DNA from: an uncultured bacterium
GTDB lineage: Bacteria; Patescibacteriota; Microgenomatia; UBA1400; UBA12108
NCBI GenBank assembly: GCA_903945195.1
Contig: CAJAUT010000013.1
Span: 75,473-129,827, forward strand
Direction: 5' to 3'
Length of the DNA stretch: 54,355 bases
The notes under the pieces are model-generated. The model was not told the origin of the DNA and searched no databases. It saw only the letters and a list, made by a program, of their open reading frames with translations. Every line of letters starts with the position of its first letter. Positions within the stretch are counted from its first letter, which is position 1. Position numbers and translations under genes: made by a program. Below are positions 1 through 9,092 of this stretch, piece after piece.

Positions 1-406
<406 letters not shown>

Positions 407-3400
407 TTATGCCTCCCCTTCGGTTTTTTTGAGTTCTTCATCTGATGGTTCTTCGATTTCGTCTAGATCATCGTCATCGTCAGTTGCAGTGACGATAGTT
501 GCATCGTCAGCAGCTACAGCTGTATCATCTGGCAAGCCAGCGGCATCATCAGCTAGGATAACTTTGTCTTTTTCTAGCTCTTCAACGGATTCATCAGCGA
601 CCAAAACTTCTTTTGGATCAACTGGAACGACGTCTAGTCCTAGAGAGTTCAATTCTTTGAGTAAGACTTTGAATGACTCTGGAACGGTGGACTCTGGAAT
701 AGGCGTACCCTTGACGATAGCTTCAAAGGCTTTGGCACGTCCTACTAGGTCATCTGATTTGATCGTAAGCATTTCCTGTAGCACGTGTGCTGCGCGATGT
801 GCTTCAAGGGCCCAGACTTCCATTTCTCCTAGACGCTGTCCACCCATTTGGGCTTTACCACCAAGTGGCTGTTGAGTGACTAGGGAGTATGGACCTGTGC
901 TCCTAGCGTGGGTCTTGTCTTCCACCATGTGGATGAGTTTCAAGATGTAGCCGATACCTACTGTTGTAGGATTGTCAAAGGCCAAGCCTGTGCGACCATC
1001 GTAAAGGGTGGCTTTACCATTGATTGGAAGACCTGCTTTTGCAAGCTGTTCTTCGATCACTGACTCGTTTAGTGGTTCAAAGACTGGCAAAGCTACTTTG
1101 TAGCCTAGTTTGTCCGCGGCCCAACCAAGATGAGCTTCAAGAAGCTGACCTAGGTTCATACGAGCAAGGACAGATAGTGGTGAGATGATGATGTCGATTG
1201 GGGTACCATCGGCTAGATATGGCATATCGGCAGTTGGGATGATACGAGAGATAACACCTTTATTACCATGACGACCAGCTAGTTTGTCTCCGACTGTGAC
1301 TTTGCGGATCTGGGCTACTTTGACAGTAACTGTCTTTAGAACGCCTGGATCTAGCTCGTCACCTTCTTCGCGGTCTAGAGTAGATACTTCGATGACGGTA
1401 CCTGATTCACCGTTGGACATGCGAAGTGAGGTATCTCTGACTTCTCTGGCTTTTTCACCAAAGATGGCGCGGAGTAGTCTTTCTTCGGCAGTCAACTCGG
1501 TCTCACCTTTTGGTGCGATCTTGCCAACCAAGATATCGTTGCCTGTGACTTCGGCTCCGACAAAGACGATACCATCGTCTCCTAGATTGCGGAGATCGTT
1601 TTCTGAGACATTTGGAATATCTCTCGTCAATTCTTCGGCACCTAGTTTGGTGTCCATGATGTCTGCCTCGTATTCATTGATATGAATACTGGTAAGCACA
1701 TCTTCTTTGACGAGTTTATCGGAAATGATAATAGCATCTTCGTAACCTAGACCCATGAAAGAAGCGTAAGCAATGACTAGGTTTCGACCTAGTGAGAGTT
1801 CGCCGCCATCTGAGGCAGGTCCGTCGATCAAGAGATCGCCTTTTTTAACCTTGTCTCCTACTTTTACGACTGGTTTTTGGTTGTAGCAAGTAGAGCCTGC
1901 AGTTCTGTGGAACTTGATAATACTGTAGGTTACACGACCTTTGTTAAAGATAGCGTGTTCGTTGATACTACCGGCGTAGAACTCTTTAGCTTTGGCTACG
2001 ACATCTTTGTCTAGTTCAAGCTCGATAGAGTTGGCATCAACGTGGATAATGAGTCCTGGGAAATCTGATTTGACTACCCAGCCCATTGACTCTGCAACGG
2101 AAGCTTCCATACCAGTACCTACGACAGGTGACTGAGGAGAGATAAGAGGTACGGCTTGGCACTGCATGTGAGTACCCATGAGAGCACGGTTGGCTTCGTC
2201 ATGTGCGATGAAGGGAATAAGTGAGGCGGAAGTGCCTACGACTTGGCGTGGAATCACGTCGATGTACTGTACTTGTTCGACAGGTACTTCGATGAAGTTG
2301 CCTTTGTATCTGGCTGGCACCCATTCTGGGACGATGTCGCCATTTTCACTCATCTGTATACCAGCATGGGTGATGTAGTAGTTTTGCTCGTCATCAGGTG
2401 GGAGATAAGTGATATCACTTGAGACATTCATGACAGTTTTACTGCCACGTTTAACTGCTGTCACTTTGCGATAAGGTGACTCTAGGAAACCAAACTCATT
2501 GATGCGGGTGTAGAGCGAGAGATAGGTAACTAGACCAATGTTTGGACCTTCAGGGGAACGAACTGGACAGATACGACCGTACTGTGAAGCATTGATATCG
2601 CGCATAGAGAAACTAGCGCGTTCACGAGTGACACCACCTGTACCCATGACGGAAAGACGACGTAGATTGTCGATCTCGGCCAAAGGATTGGTTTGATCTA
2701 GGATAGTAGATAGTCTGTTGCGGCGGAAGAACTCAGAGATGGTTGCAATCACAGGGCGAGCATTGATGAGCTGCACTGGAGTCACGGCTTCTTCTGGTTT
2801 AACAAGAGACATTTTTTCTTTGATGGATCTTTCTAGGCGTAGCAAACCGATACGGAATGCGGTCGCACCTAGGAGTTCACCGACGCGGCGAACGCGGCGA
2901 TTGGCCAAGTGATCGATATCGTCGACCTGACCTACTCCATTTTGGAGACCGATCAAGTATTTGATGATAGCGATAAGATCAGCTTTTTGGAGAACTTGAT
3001 TGTCTGGTTTGTTTTCGATATCAAGGCCCAATTTTTTGTTGAGCTTGTAACGACCGACTTTGTCTAGATCGTAGCGACGTGGATCAAAGAAGCTCTGGAA
3101 GAAGAGGTTTTTGGCGTTTTCTAGAACTGCTGGTTCACCAGGTCTGATCTTGTCATATAGGTCTAGTAAAGCTTCGGACTGAGTTTTGTTTGGATCTTTG
3201 GCTAGAGTAGCAAAGATATATTGATGATCGACACTGTTGTCGACATCTTTAAATAGGGCTTTGATTTCTTCTTCATCTTCGATACCTAGGGCACGAAGTA
3301 GAGTGGTGACATAGAATTTGCGATGACGATCGATTTTGGCTGTGAGGACATCGTTTTTGCCGACAGACAATTCTAACCATGACCCTCTCATAGGGCGTAA

Positions 3401-3865
3401 CTCAGCGGTGTACAAGACACGACCAGTGGTTGGATCGACTGAGCCTGCAAAGAATGCACCAGGGGCACGGACGAGTTGGTTTACAACTGCACGCTCGATA
3501 CCAGACACGATAAAGGTACCGCGCGCGGTCATCTTTGGCAGATCGCCTAAGAAGACGTCTTGTTCTGTCTCGTCGCCAGTGATTTTGTTGACTAGTTTGA
3601 CTTTGACACGTAGGGGGATATCGTAGGTGAGGCCTTTTTTGACTGCTTCATCAGGTGTAAGTTTGGGAGATTCGAAGTAGTGAGCACCAAAGGAGAGTTC
3701 CCAGGTCTTGCCTGTGAAATCGTCAATAGGTGAGATTTCTCTGAGATATTTCTGTAGATCTTGGTTTAGGAACTTTTCGTATGACTCGCGTTGTACAAAT
3801 GTGAGGTCTAGTGGAGGTAAGTTTAGATTTTCATTTCCCCAATACAAACGCTTCTTTTTTGTCAT
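407..3865 (-). CDS. rpoB: DNA-directed RNA polymerase subunit beta
   Basis: 1152 aa with RpoB motifs (RRVRRVGELLG, SPEGPNIGLV, GDKLAGRHGNKGVIS, GGKAQMGGQRLGEMEVWALEA); acidic C-terminal tail. Confidence 0.98.
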   Translation of the reverse strand: MTKKKRLYWGNENLNLPPLDLTFVQRESYEKFLNQDLQKYLREISPIDDFTGKTWELSFGAHYFESPKLTPDEAVKKGLTYDIPLRVKVKLVNKITGDETEQDVFLGDLPKMTARGTFIVSGIERAVVNQLVRAPGAFFAGSVDPTTGRVLYTAELRPMRGSWLELSVGKNDVLTAKIDRHRKFYVTTLLRALGIEDEEEIKALFKDVDNSVDHQYIFATLAKDPNKTQSEALLDLYDKIRPGEPAVLENAKNLFFQSFFDPRRYDLDKVGRYKLNKKLGLDIENKPDNQVLQKADLIAIIKYLIGLQNGVGQVDDIDHLANRRVRRVGELLGATAFRIGLLRLERSIKEKMSLVKPEEAVTPVQLINARPVIATISEFFRRNRLSTILDQTNPLAEIDNLRRLSVMGTGGVTRERASFSMRDINASQYGRICPVRSPEGPNIGLVTYLSLYTRINEFGFLESPYRKVTAVKRGSKTVMNVSSDITYLPPDDEQNYYITHAGIQMSENGDIVPEWVPARYKGNFIEVPVEQVQYIDVIPRQVVGTSASLIPFIAHDEANRALMGTHMQCQAVPLISPQSPVVGTGMEASVAESMGWVVKSDFPGLIIHVDANSIELELDKDVVAKAKEFYAGSINEHAIFNKGRVTYSIIKFHRTAGSTCYNQKPVVKVGDKVKKGDLLIDGPASDGGELSLGRNLVIAYASFMGLGYEDAIIISDKLVKEDVLTSIHINEYEADIMDTKLGAEELTRDIPNVSENDLRNLGDDGIVFVGAEVTGNDILVGKIAPKGETELTAEERLLRAIFGEKAREVRDTSLRMSNGESGTVIEVSTLDREEGDELDPGVLKTVTVKVAQIRKVTVGDKLAGRHGNKGVISRIIPTADMPYLADGTPIDIIISPLSVLARMNLGQLLEAHLGWAADKLGYKVALPVFEPLNESVIEEQLAKAGLPINGKATLYDGRTGLAFDNPTTVGIGYILKLIHMVEDKTHARSTGPYSLVTQQPLGGKAQMGGQRLGEMEVWALEAHRAAHVLQEMLTIKSDDLVGRAKAFEAIVKGTPIPESTVPESFKVLLKELNSLGLDVVPVDPKEVLVADESVEELEKDKVILADDAAGLPDDTAVAADDATIVTATDDDDDLDEIEEPSDEELKKTEGEA

Positions 3866-3953
3866 GGAATGTCCTCTCTACTTGTAGCCACGAATATAAA
3901 ATTGGACGTACACATTTATTAGTACGCCCAACAACGCACAGCGGGCAAGAGAG

Positions 3954-3983
3954 TATTTAAACACATCTAGAGGGGGACGTCAA
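3954..3983 (-). promoter_or_regulatory. Putative rpoBC promoter
   Basis: Minus strand TTGACG (3978-3983), 18 nt, TAAATA (3954-3959), in the intergenic region upstream of rpoB. Confidence 0.55.
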
Positions 3984-4018
3984 GGGTTAAAGTGGAGCAA
4001 AATCAATATTCTCGTGAA

Positions 4019-4597
4019 TCATTCAAGTATGAACTGGTGATCACTAATATCTACACCTTTTGATGCTGCAAAATCATTGACAATTTTTTTACCATCAATC
4101 CTAGGTTCTTTTATTTTTATAAGCAATGTCTTTGCCGATTTGTATTTTACATATACTTGGTTTGTTTCGTATGGCAAGTATGCTGCTAAACGATAGTTAG
4201 CAGTAATTATTGCATCATTTTTTGCTAATGCAGCTACTGAGGGCTTGTTTGGTCCTAATAGAGTAATTGAGCCAATGTCCTTGCCAAAATAAATAAATGA
4301 GACTTCGTACTTTTGGTCATATTCATAAAATTGTCCGATATTAATTCCAAAATGTAATTCTTTTTCATTACGATTGTAGCCAATCATCCCATCAACTGGT
4401 GGATTAATTTTGATCTTAATTAATTGTTTGAATAATGGTAGCCTATTAAGCTTCAAGTAAATTGTATCGGTGGGTGAAACTAATGTGATTGGAATATCTA
4501 TATTTTTAATTGGTGCAATATTCAGTTGTGTTGCAAATAAATATGTTGATCCGATTGAAGATAATAGGATCAGTAATACTATAAATATTTTTTTCAT
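4019..4597 (-). CDS. Hypothetical exported/membrane protein
   Basis: 192 aa ORF with N-terminal hydrophobic segment; overlaps the next ORF by one base. Confidence 0.7.
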   Translation of the reverse strand: MKKIFIVLLILLSSIGSTYLFATQLNIAPIKNIDIPITLVSPTDTIYLKLNRLPLFKQLIKIKINPPVDGMIGYNRNEKELHFGINIGQFYEYDQKYEVSFIYFGKDIGSITLLGPNKPSVAALAKNDAIITANYRLAAYLPYETNQVYVKYKSAKTLLIKIKEPRIDGKKIVNDFAASKGVDISDHQFILE

Positions 4598-6450
4598 TAT
4601 AAGTTTTTACTATCGTTGGTGACCCAGCACCCCTTGGTTCTAACGTCTCCGTCTGGCAGTCTGCGCCACACACCCTTTACACTATCCACTACTACTGGAT
4701 GAATCCTAGCTATATTATCTACCTGAAAATTTGCATCTGAAGTATTACATGTCGGACTACCGTCGGCATCAGTGCAAATACCAATGTGTCCAACATTATC
4801 AGTACCGCCCGAATCTGGGAAGACCATAATGTCGTCTGCATAAAATTCTTCTGGGGATTCGCAGTAGGCCCAGCCATTTGGAGTATCACCTAAACAAGAT
4901 TGTGTTACTCCACTAGCTGTCTCACGTGCACAGATAGGACTAGTTTTTAAAATAGCGCTGACTGTAATTGCTGTAAATTCTAGACACTGAAGTCCTAATG
5001 AGTCCACACTATTCTCCTTTAAGTAAGTAGCCACTTTTTTTGCAGCAGACCCATCTGAACAATTCATGGATTTGCAAAAACAGTCATATAAGTCCTGACC
5101 AGAGCCCATTCCAGATATTTGACAAGCATTTGTGACAATGGCTATATCACTCGCCGCCTGACCTAGATATCCAGATTGACCTTTATAAGTATCAATCCCT
5201 GATGGTAGGTCTATTTTCCCGCTTGAAAGATTCCCTCCCCCTACCGGCTCTTCACCATATTCCATTTTGGGGACGGTGGTTGTTGATGTAGGTGTTGGAG
5301 TTTGACTCTGAGAACCAAATTCATATTCAATGTATGGATTTGGAGTAGCATCTCTGACGATTGTGAAACCACCTGTTGTATTGGGCTCGCACGTCTCACC
5401 CGATCTTTTAGCCAATTCACATGTTTTTGCATCTTGATATGAGTTATTGGTCATGGATTCCGGACGACCTGCGGTGGCTCCGGAGTTATATGAAATAGAT
5501 CCTGCAAAATCTTTTGGAACTATACCAAACTGTGCGGTACCTTGCACCACTACACATTGCTCATTTGACTTGAGAACGGACGATCCACCACAAGATTTAT
5601 CCGCATAAAGCTTGGTAATCCGGTCGGTTTCTTTTGTAATCTCTACTTGATTTGTGGTGATTGAAGATATGTTTGACTCAGCTAATTTCTGCTCGTCTAG
5701 CTTTTGTTTATCTAGCTCTTCTTGTTCGATCCGAGTGTCTATTATGACTGGTGCAACTATTGGAGTGGGAGGATTTGATTCCCATTTGCCATTTTGGCAA
5801 TATCCTACTCGAGATAGGTTAGCAGTATGCGCATACATTAAGTTGTTGTTAAAACAGGAGGCAGTAACTTTGTCTGTAGTGGGGGTAATATAGTTGATAG
5901 CGTTCCCTTGTCCACAAATTTGTTTATTTGACAAATCATATCTACCCGCGAGACACTGAACGCACTCATTTTCAAGATTTCCAATTGGAGCCCATTGATC
6001 TGCACCAATTGTTGAGCATGATGGTCCTCCAGAGATAATGGGAATGTCTTGATTTGAGGTTTGTAAATCTAATTTTGTTGGTTGATTGTTTGTGGTAACA
6101 GTTTTTTCTATACTCGCTACAAGTGATACAACATCTACTTGTGGATCGACATTTTTTAGAATTACCTGAGAAGTATACTCTTCCCCATTATCTTTGTTGA
6201 CTGTAACTTTGACAACAGGGGTAGATGCAACTCCGGATGAAGTAAATTTTTTATCTTTGCTAATACTTTTTTGTAGAAAGGCTGCCTCTTCTGCATCTAG
6301 CCCATCAGCTAGATTGATTGATGGAGTAACCACGTTATTTTTGTACCAAAGAAGTCCAGAGAGTCCGAGCATTATTAATAATAGAGCCATAATTGATGGG
6401 AGTTTCGATAATTTATTTTTTTTGTGAAGTCTTTGTTTCATTTTTTTCAT
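4597..6450 (-). CDS. Single-TM extracytoplasmic protein with C-terminal CHAP/NlpC-P60-like domain
   Basis: N-terminal TM; C-terminal GLQCLEFTAITV and DNVGHIGICTD resemble the Cys and His motifs of papain-like amidases. Confidence 0.55.
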   Translation of the reverse strand: MKKMKQRLHKKNKLSKLPSIMALLLIMLGLSGLLWYKNNVVTPSINLADGLDAEEAAFLQKSISKDKKFTSSGVASTPVVKVTVNKDNGEEYTSQVILKNVDPQVDVVSLVASIEKTVTTNNQPTKLDLQTSNQDIPIISGGPSCSTIGADQWAPIGNLENECVQCLAGRYDLSNKQICGQGNAINYITPTTDKVTASCFNNNLMYAHTANLSRVGYCQNGKWESNPPTPIVAPVIIDTRIEQEELDKQKLDEQKLAESNISSITTNQVEITKETDRITKLYADKSCGGSSVLKSNEQCVVVQGTAQFGIVPKDFAGSISYNSGATAGRPESMTNNSYQDAKTCELAKRSGETCEPNTTGGFTIVRDATPNPYIEYEFGSQSQTPTPTSTTTVPKMEYGEEPVGGGNLSSGKIDLPSGIDTYKGQSGYLGQAASDIAIVTNACQISGMGSGQDLYDCFCKSMNCSDGSAAKKVATYLKENSVDSLGLQCLEFTAITVSAILKTSPICARETASGVTQSCLGDTPNGWAYCESPEEFYADDIMVFPDSGGTDNVGHIGICTDADGSPTCNTSDANFQVDNIARIHPVVVDSVKGVWRRLPDGDVRTKGCWVTNDSKNL

Positions 6451-6453
6451 AGA

Positions 6454-6825
6454 TTATTCAAGTGTAATTTTTGTAACAGCCATAGACATGATTGGGTTTG
6501 ACTCGGTAGCAGGATAAAGATACCCAATTGCAAAGACTTTCATGCCTATTAAAGTATCTAAACCTTTGATGTCTAATAGGACGGGAGAACCATCGCCTAA
6601 TAGTAAAATGTATTTCCCAGCTTTTCCTGCAGGACTATCTTTGCGCAGGATGCCTGAAATTGTGGTATTGCCAGATTCTACTGATGGTGGATTGATGATT
6701 AAGATCTCGGCTGGTTTTATTTGTCGAGAGATATATATATTGAAGATAGCGTATCCAGTTATAACCACAATTGAAAAAAAGGTGATTTTTAAATACAGTT
6801 TTTTTCTTATCATACTTTTCTTCAT
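6454..6825 (-). CDS. Hypothetical membrane-anchored protein
   Basis: 123 aa with N-terminal TM; directly upstream of the CHAP-like gene. Confidence 0.6.
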   Translation of the reverse strand: MKKSMIRKKLYLKITFFSIVVITGYAIFNIYISRQIKPAEILIINPPSVESGNTTISGILRKDSPAGKAGKYILLLGDGSPVLLDIKGLDTLIGMKVFAIGYLYPATESNPIMSMAVTKITLE

Positions 6826-6877
6826 ATCTACAATGTGACAGAAAAATGAACGTTTGACAAGGCTTTAAAATATGAGG

Positions 6878-7801
6878 TTAGCGGATATATTTAGCAATAT
6901 TTTGATTGTGGTCGGCGAGGGTGGCACCATAGCGAATGACGCCGGAACGGTCGTGGAGATAGAACCAATATGGAGAGGATTCTGGATTTTGTGCGGCTTT
7001 GATGCTGGATAAACCTGGATTGCAGATGGGGCCGGGTGGTAAGCCCTGATTGAGGTAGGTGTTGTAGGGAGATTTTAGTTTGCGATCCAGAAGAGTCGTA
7101 TTTGGCCACCAATTACCAGATTTCCCTAGAAAATACTGGACTGTGGCATCTAGCTCTAGAGCCCAACCAGCTTCCATACGCTTGTTTAAAATACCAGCTA
7201 CTACCGGCTTTTCGGCGTCACCCCTTGTTTCGCGCTCGATGAGCGAAGCCAAGATAAGAGTATTTTTGTCGATTGTCCCGACTTTTTTTAGGAAGTTGTC
7301 ATGCATGATTTTGACTAATTCGGTAGCAGTGATCCCCTCTTTGACGAAATAGGTGTCTGGGAAGAGCTGACCTTCCATCCCCTTGGCGGCTACCAAAAAA
7401 TCTTTGACTGGGAGACCGGCAGTTTCTGCAATTTGCTCGAGACGATAACCTTCTGGAATAGTGATTTTTTTGTCGACAGCTTTGCCTTGTGTGAGAATGA
7501 GTGCGACCTGATTTGGAGGGGCGGCTCTAGAGACTTTGAAACTACCAGCCTGGAGAGTTAATTTGTTGAATCTGACAAGGAGGCGGAAATACTGAACTGA
7601 TCTAATGAGTCCAGCTGACTTTAGGTTTGAGGCGATGGTGGTAACGCTTTCGCCTTTTTTGATCTCAAAATCCTGTAGAGCTCCGTTTTTAGCATCAACG
7701 GGTCCAAAAACATAAAAGAAAATGCCGCAGATAGCGAGTATTAAAACAAAACTAAACTTCGCTAAAAAGCGCGCGACGGTAGGTCTTTGTGGTTTTGTCA
7801 T
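6878..7801 (-). CDS. mltG: Endolytic transglycosylase MltG (YceG-like)
   Basis: LASLIERETRGDAEKPVVAGILNKRM and GLPPGPICNPGLSSIKAAQNP motifs. Start set at the internal ATG (MTKPQRP) because the upstream part overlaps a zinc-ribbon ORF in another frame; the ORF track begins at 7861. Confidence 0.9.
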   Translation of the reverse strand: MTKPQRPTVARFLAKFSFVLILAICGIFFYVFGPVDAKNGALQDFEIKKGESVTTIASNLKSAGLIRSVQYFRLLVRFNKLTLQAGSFKVSRAAPPNQVALILTQGKAVDKKITIPEGYRLEQIAETAGLPVKDFLVAAKGMEGQLFPDTYFVKEGITATELVKIMHDNFLKKVGTIDKNTLILASLIERETRGDAEKPVVAGILNKRMEAGWALELDATVQYFLGKSGNWWPNTTLLDRKLKSPYNTYLNQGLPPGPICNPGLSSIKAAQNPESSPYWFYLHDRSGVIRYGATLADHNQNIAKYIR

Positions 7802-7925
7802 AGATAAAAATACGTCCACATTTGCAAGTAAATTTTTCGCCTGGCCCAAGTTTTTTGCCACACCCTACACACTGGCCTTTGCTGAGTAACCAAGCTTGAA
7901 TAGGTGCAATTACACTTTTTAACAT
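7752..7925 (-). CDS. Small zinc-ribbon protein (57 aa)
   Basis: MLKSVIAPIQAWLLSKGQCVGCGKKLGPGEKFTCKCGRIFIYDKTTKTYRRALFSEV; CxxC...CxC; absent from the ORF track because under 60 aa. Confidence 0.75.
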   Translation of the reverse strand: MLKSVIAPIQAWLLSKGQCVGCGKKLGPGEKFTCKCGRIFIYDKTTKTYRRALFSEV

Positions 7926-7941
7926 ATAGATATATATTACA

Positions 7942-8322
7942 CTATTTTTGAAACTCCAGGTAATCTTCGAGGATTAAACAAGCCGCGTAGGCATGATCAT
8001 TCTTTTTCTTGGCCCTACTGGCACCTACTGCTATAAGTTTGGAGATAGCTTCTTGAGATGACAAAGTCTCTGGATGTAGAGTAACTGGAAGACCTGAAAA
8101 CTCGTGTAAATCAGTGGCAAATTTCTCGATGACTGGCACTAACTTGCCTTCTGGAATACCACAAATTATATCGGTGATCTGCTCTGATTTGATGAGTTTG
8201 TTTAATTTGATAAACAATTCAGAATCGTTGTGAAGAGAAGCCAGGGGTGTAGCTAGGACTGCCTCTGAAGTGGCAAGACCGATATGCACAAGACCGTAGT
8301 CTATACCTAGATATTTACTCAT
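7942..8322 (-). CDS. ruvX: Putative pre-16S rRNA nuclease / Holliday junction resolvase-like (YqgF/RuvX)
   Basis: MSKYLGIDYGLVHIGLATS N-terminus (GIDYG) and C-terminal DHAYAACLILEDYL. Confidence 0.88.
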   Translation of the reverse strand: MSKYLGIDYGLVHIGLATSEAVLATPLASLHNDSELFIKLNKLIKSEQITDIICGIPEGKLVPVIEKFATDLHEFSGLPVTLHPETLSSQEAISKLIAVGASRAKKKNDHAYAACLILEDYLEFQK

Positions 8323-9092
8323 AAAATATATGCCTTGATAATCAACCTGCGCAGATAGGTCCCTGGAGGCGTACAGGTAATCAGCGTCAAGTAGCGGCCA
8401 TTATATACCTGGGCCAAGGGGGACAAATCATCTGGAGCTGCTTCGTACATCTGCGAAATTTTGTAGGTATAGTTGGCGCCATCTGCTGAAATACTTATAG
8501 TATCGCCTGGTTTTAAAGTGTGGAGAGTAGAAAAAATGGTTAGATAATTGGCAGGGTTAAAGAATTGGGGTAAAACTGAGTGACCAAAAATGACAGTGTT
8601 CCCGAGATTGCCTGGGTAGGCAGTGCCTGGATAGTGGATGAGGGATTGTTTGAGATCGGTATGATCAGATCTGACCACGGCGTCTTTGATCCGAAGTTTG
8701 TCGATAGATATGGTATAGACAGCATAATCTTGTGATTCTTTGGATTTGACGCTACCTGCAAACCAATTGGAGGCATCGGTATAGTCAAAGGAAGTGTTGA
8801 CCACTTCGTCAACAAAAGTAGGATTGTCTTTGGCTTCAGCTTTTTTTACATTTGCTGGAATGATGTTTTCTACGTTTGCTGTAATGGGAATAATTGGTGA
8901 AACTAGCGAAGATTTTTGAAATTCTGGTGCAAAGGCAAACTGATAATTGATGAGTGGATAGGCAACAGTTGTAAAAACTGCGATACCAAGCGTAATAAGA
9001 GTAAGTGAAAGAGCGTATCGCAATTTGAAACCCAAACCCTTTGGTAACTCTAGGGCATAGCCTGGTGGAGCTTTGACATATTTATAGGTCAT
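8319..9092 (-). CDS. Sortase (class D/E-like)
   Basis: N-terminal TM; NTVIFGHSV and YLTLITCTPPGTYLRRLIIKA (TLxTC with downstream Arg). Confidence 0.88.
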   Translation of the reverse strand: MTYKYVKAPPGYALELPKGLGFKLRYALSLTLITLGIAVFTTVAYPLINYQFAFAPEFQKSSLVSPIIPITANVENIIPANVKKAEAKDNPTFVDEVVNTSFDYTDASNWFAGSVKSKESQDYAVYTISIDKLRIKDAVVRSDHTDLKQSLIHYPGTAYPGNLGNTVIFGHSVLPQFFNPANYLTIFSTLHTLKPGDTISISADGANYTYKISQMYEAAPDDLSPLAQVYNGRYLTLITCTPPGTYLRRLIIKAYIL

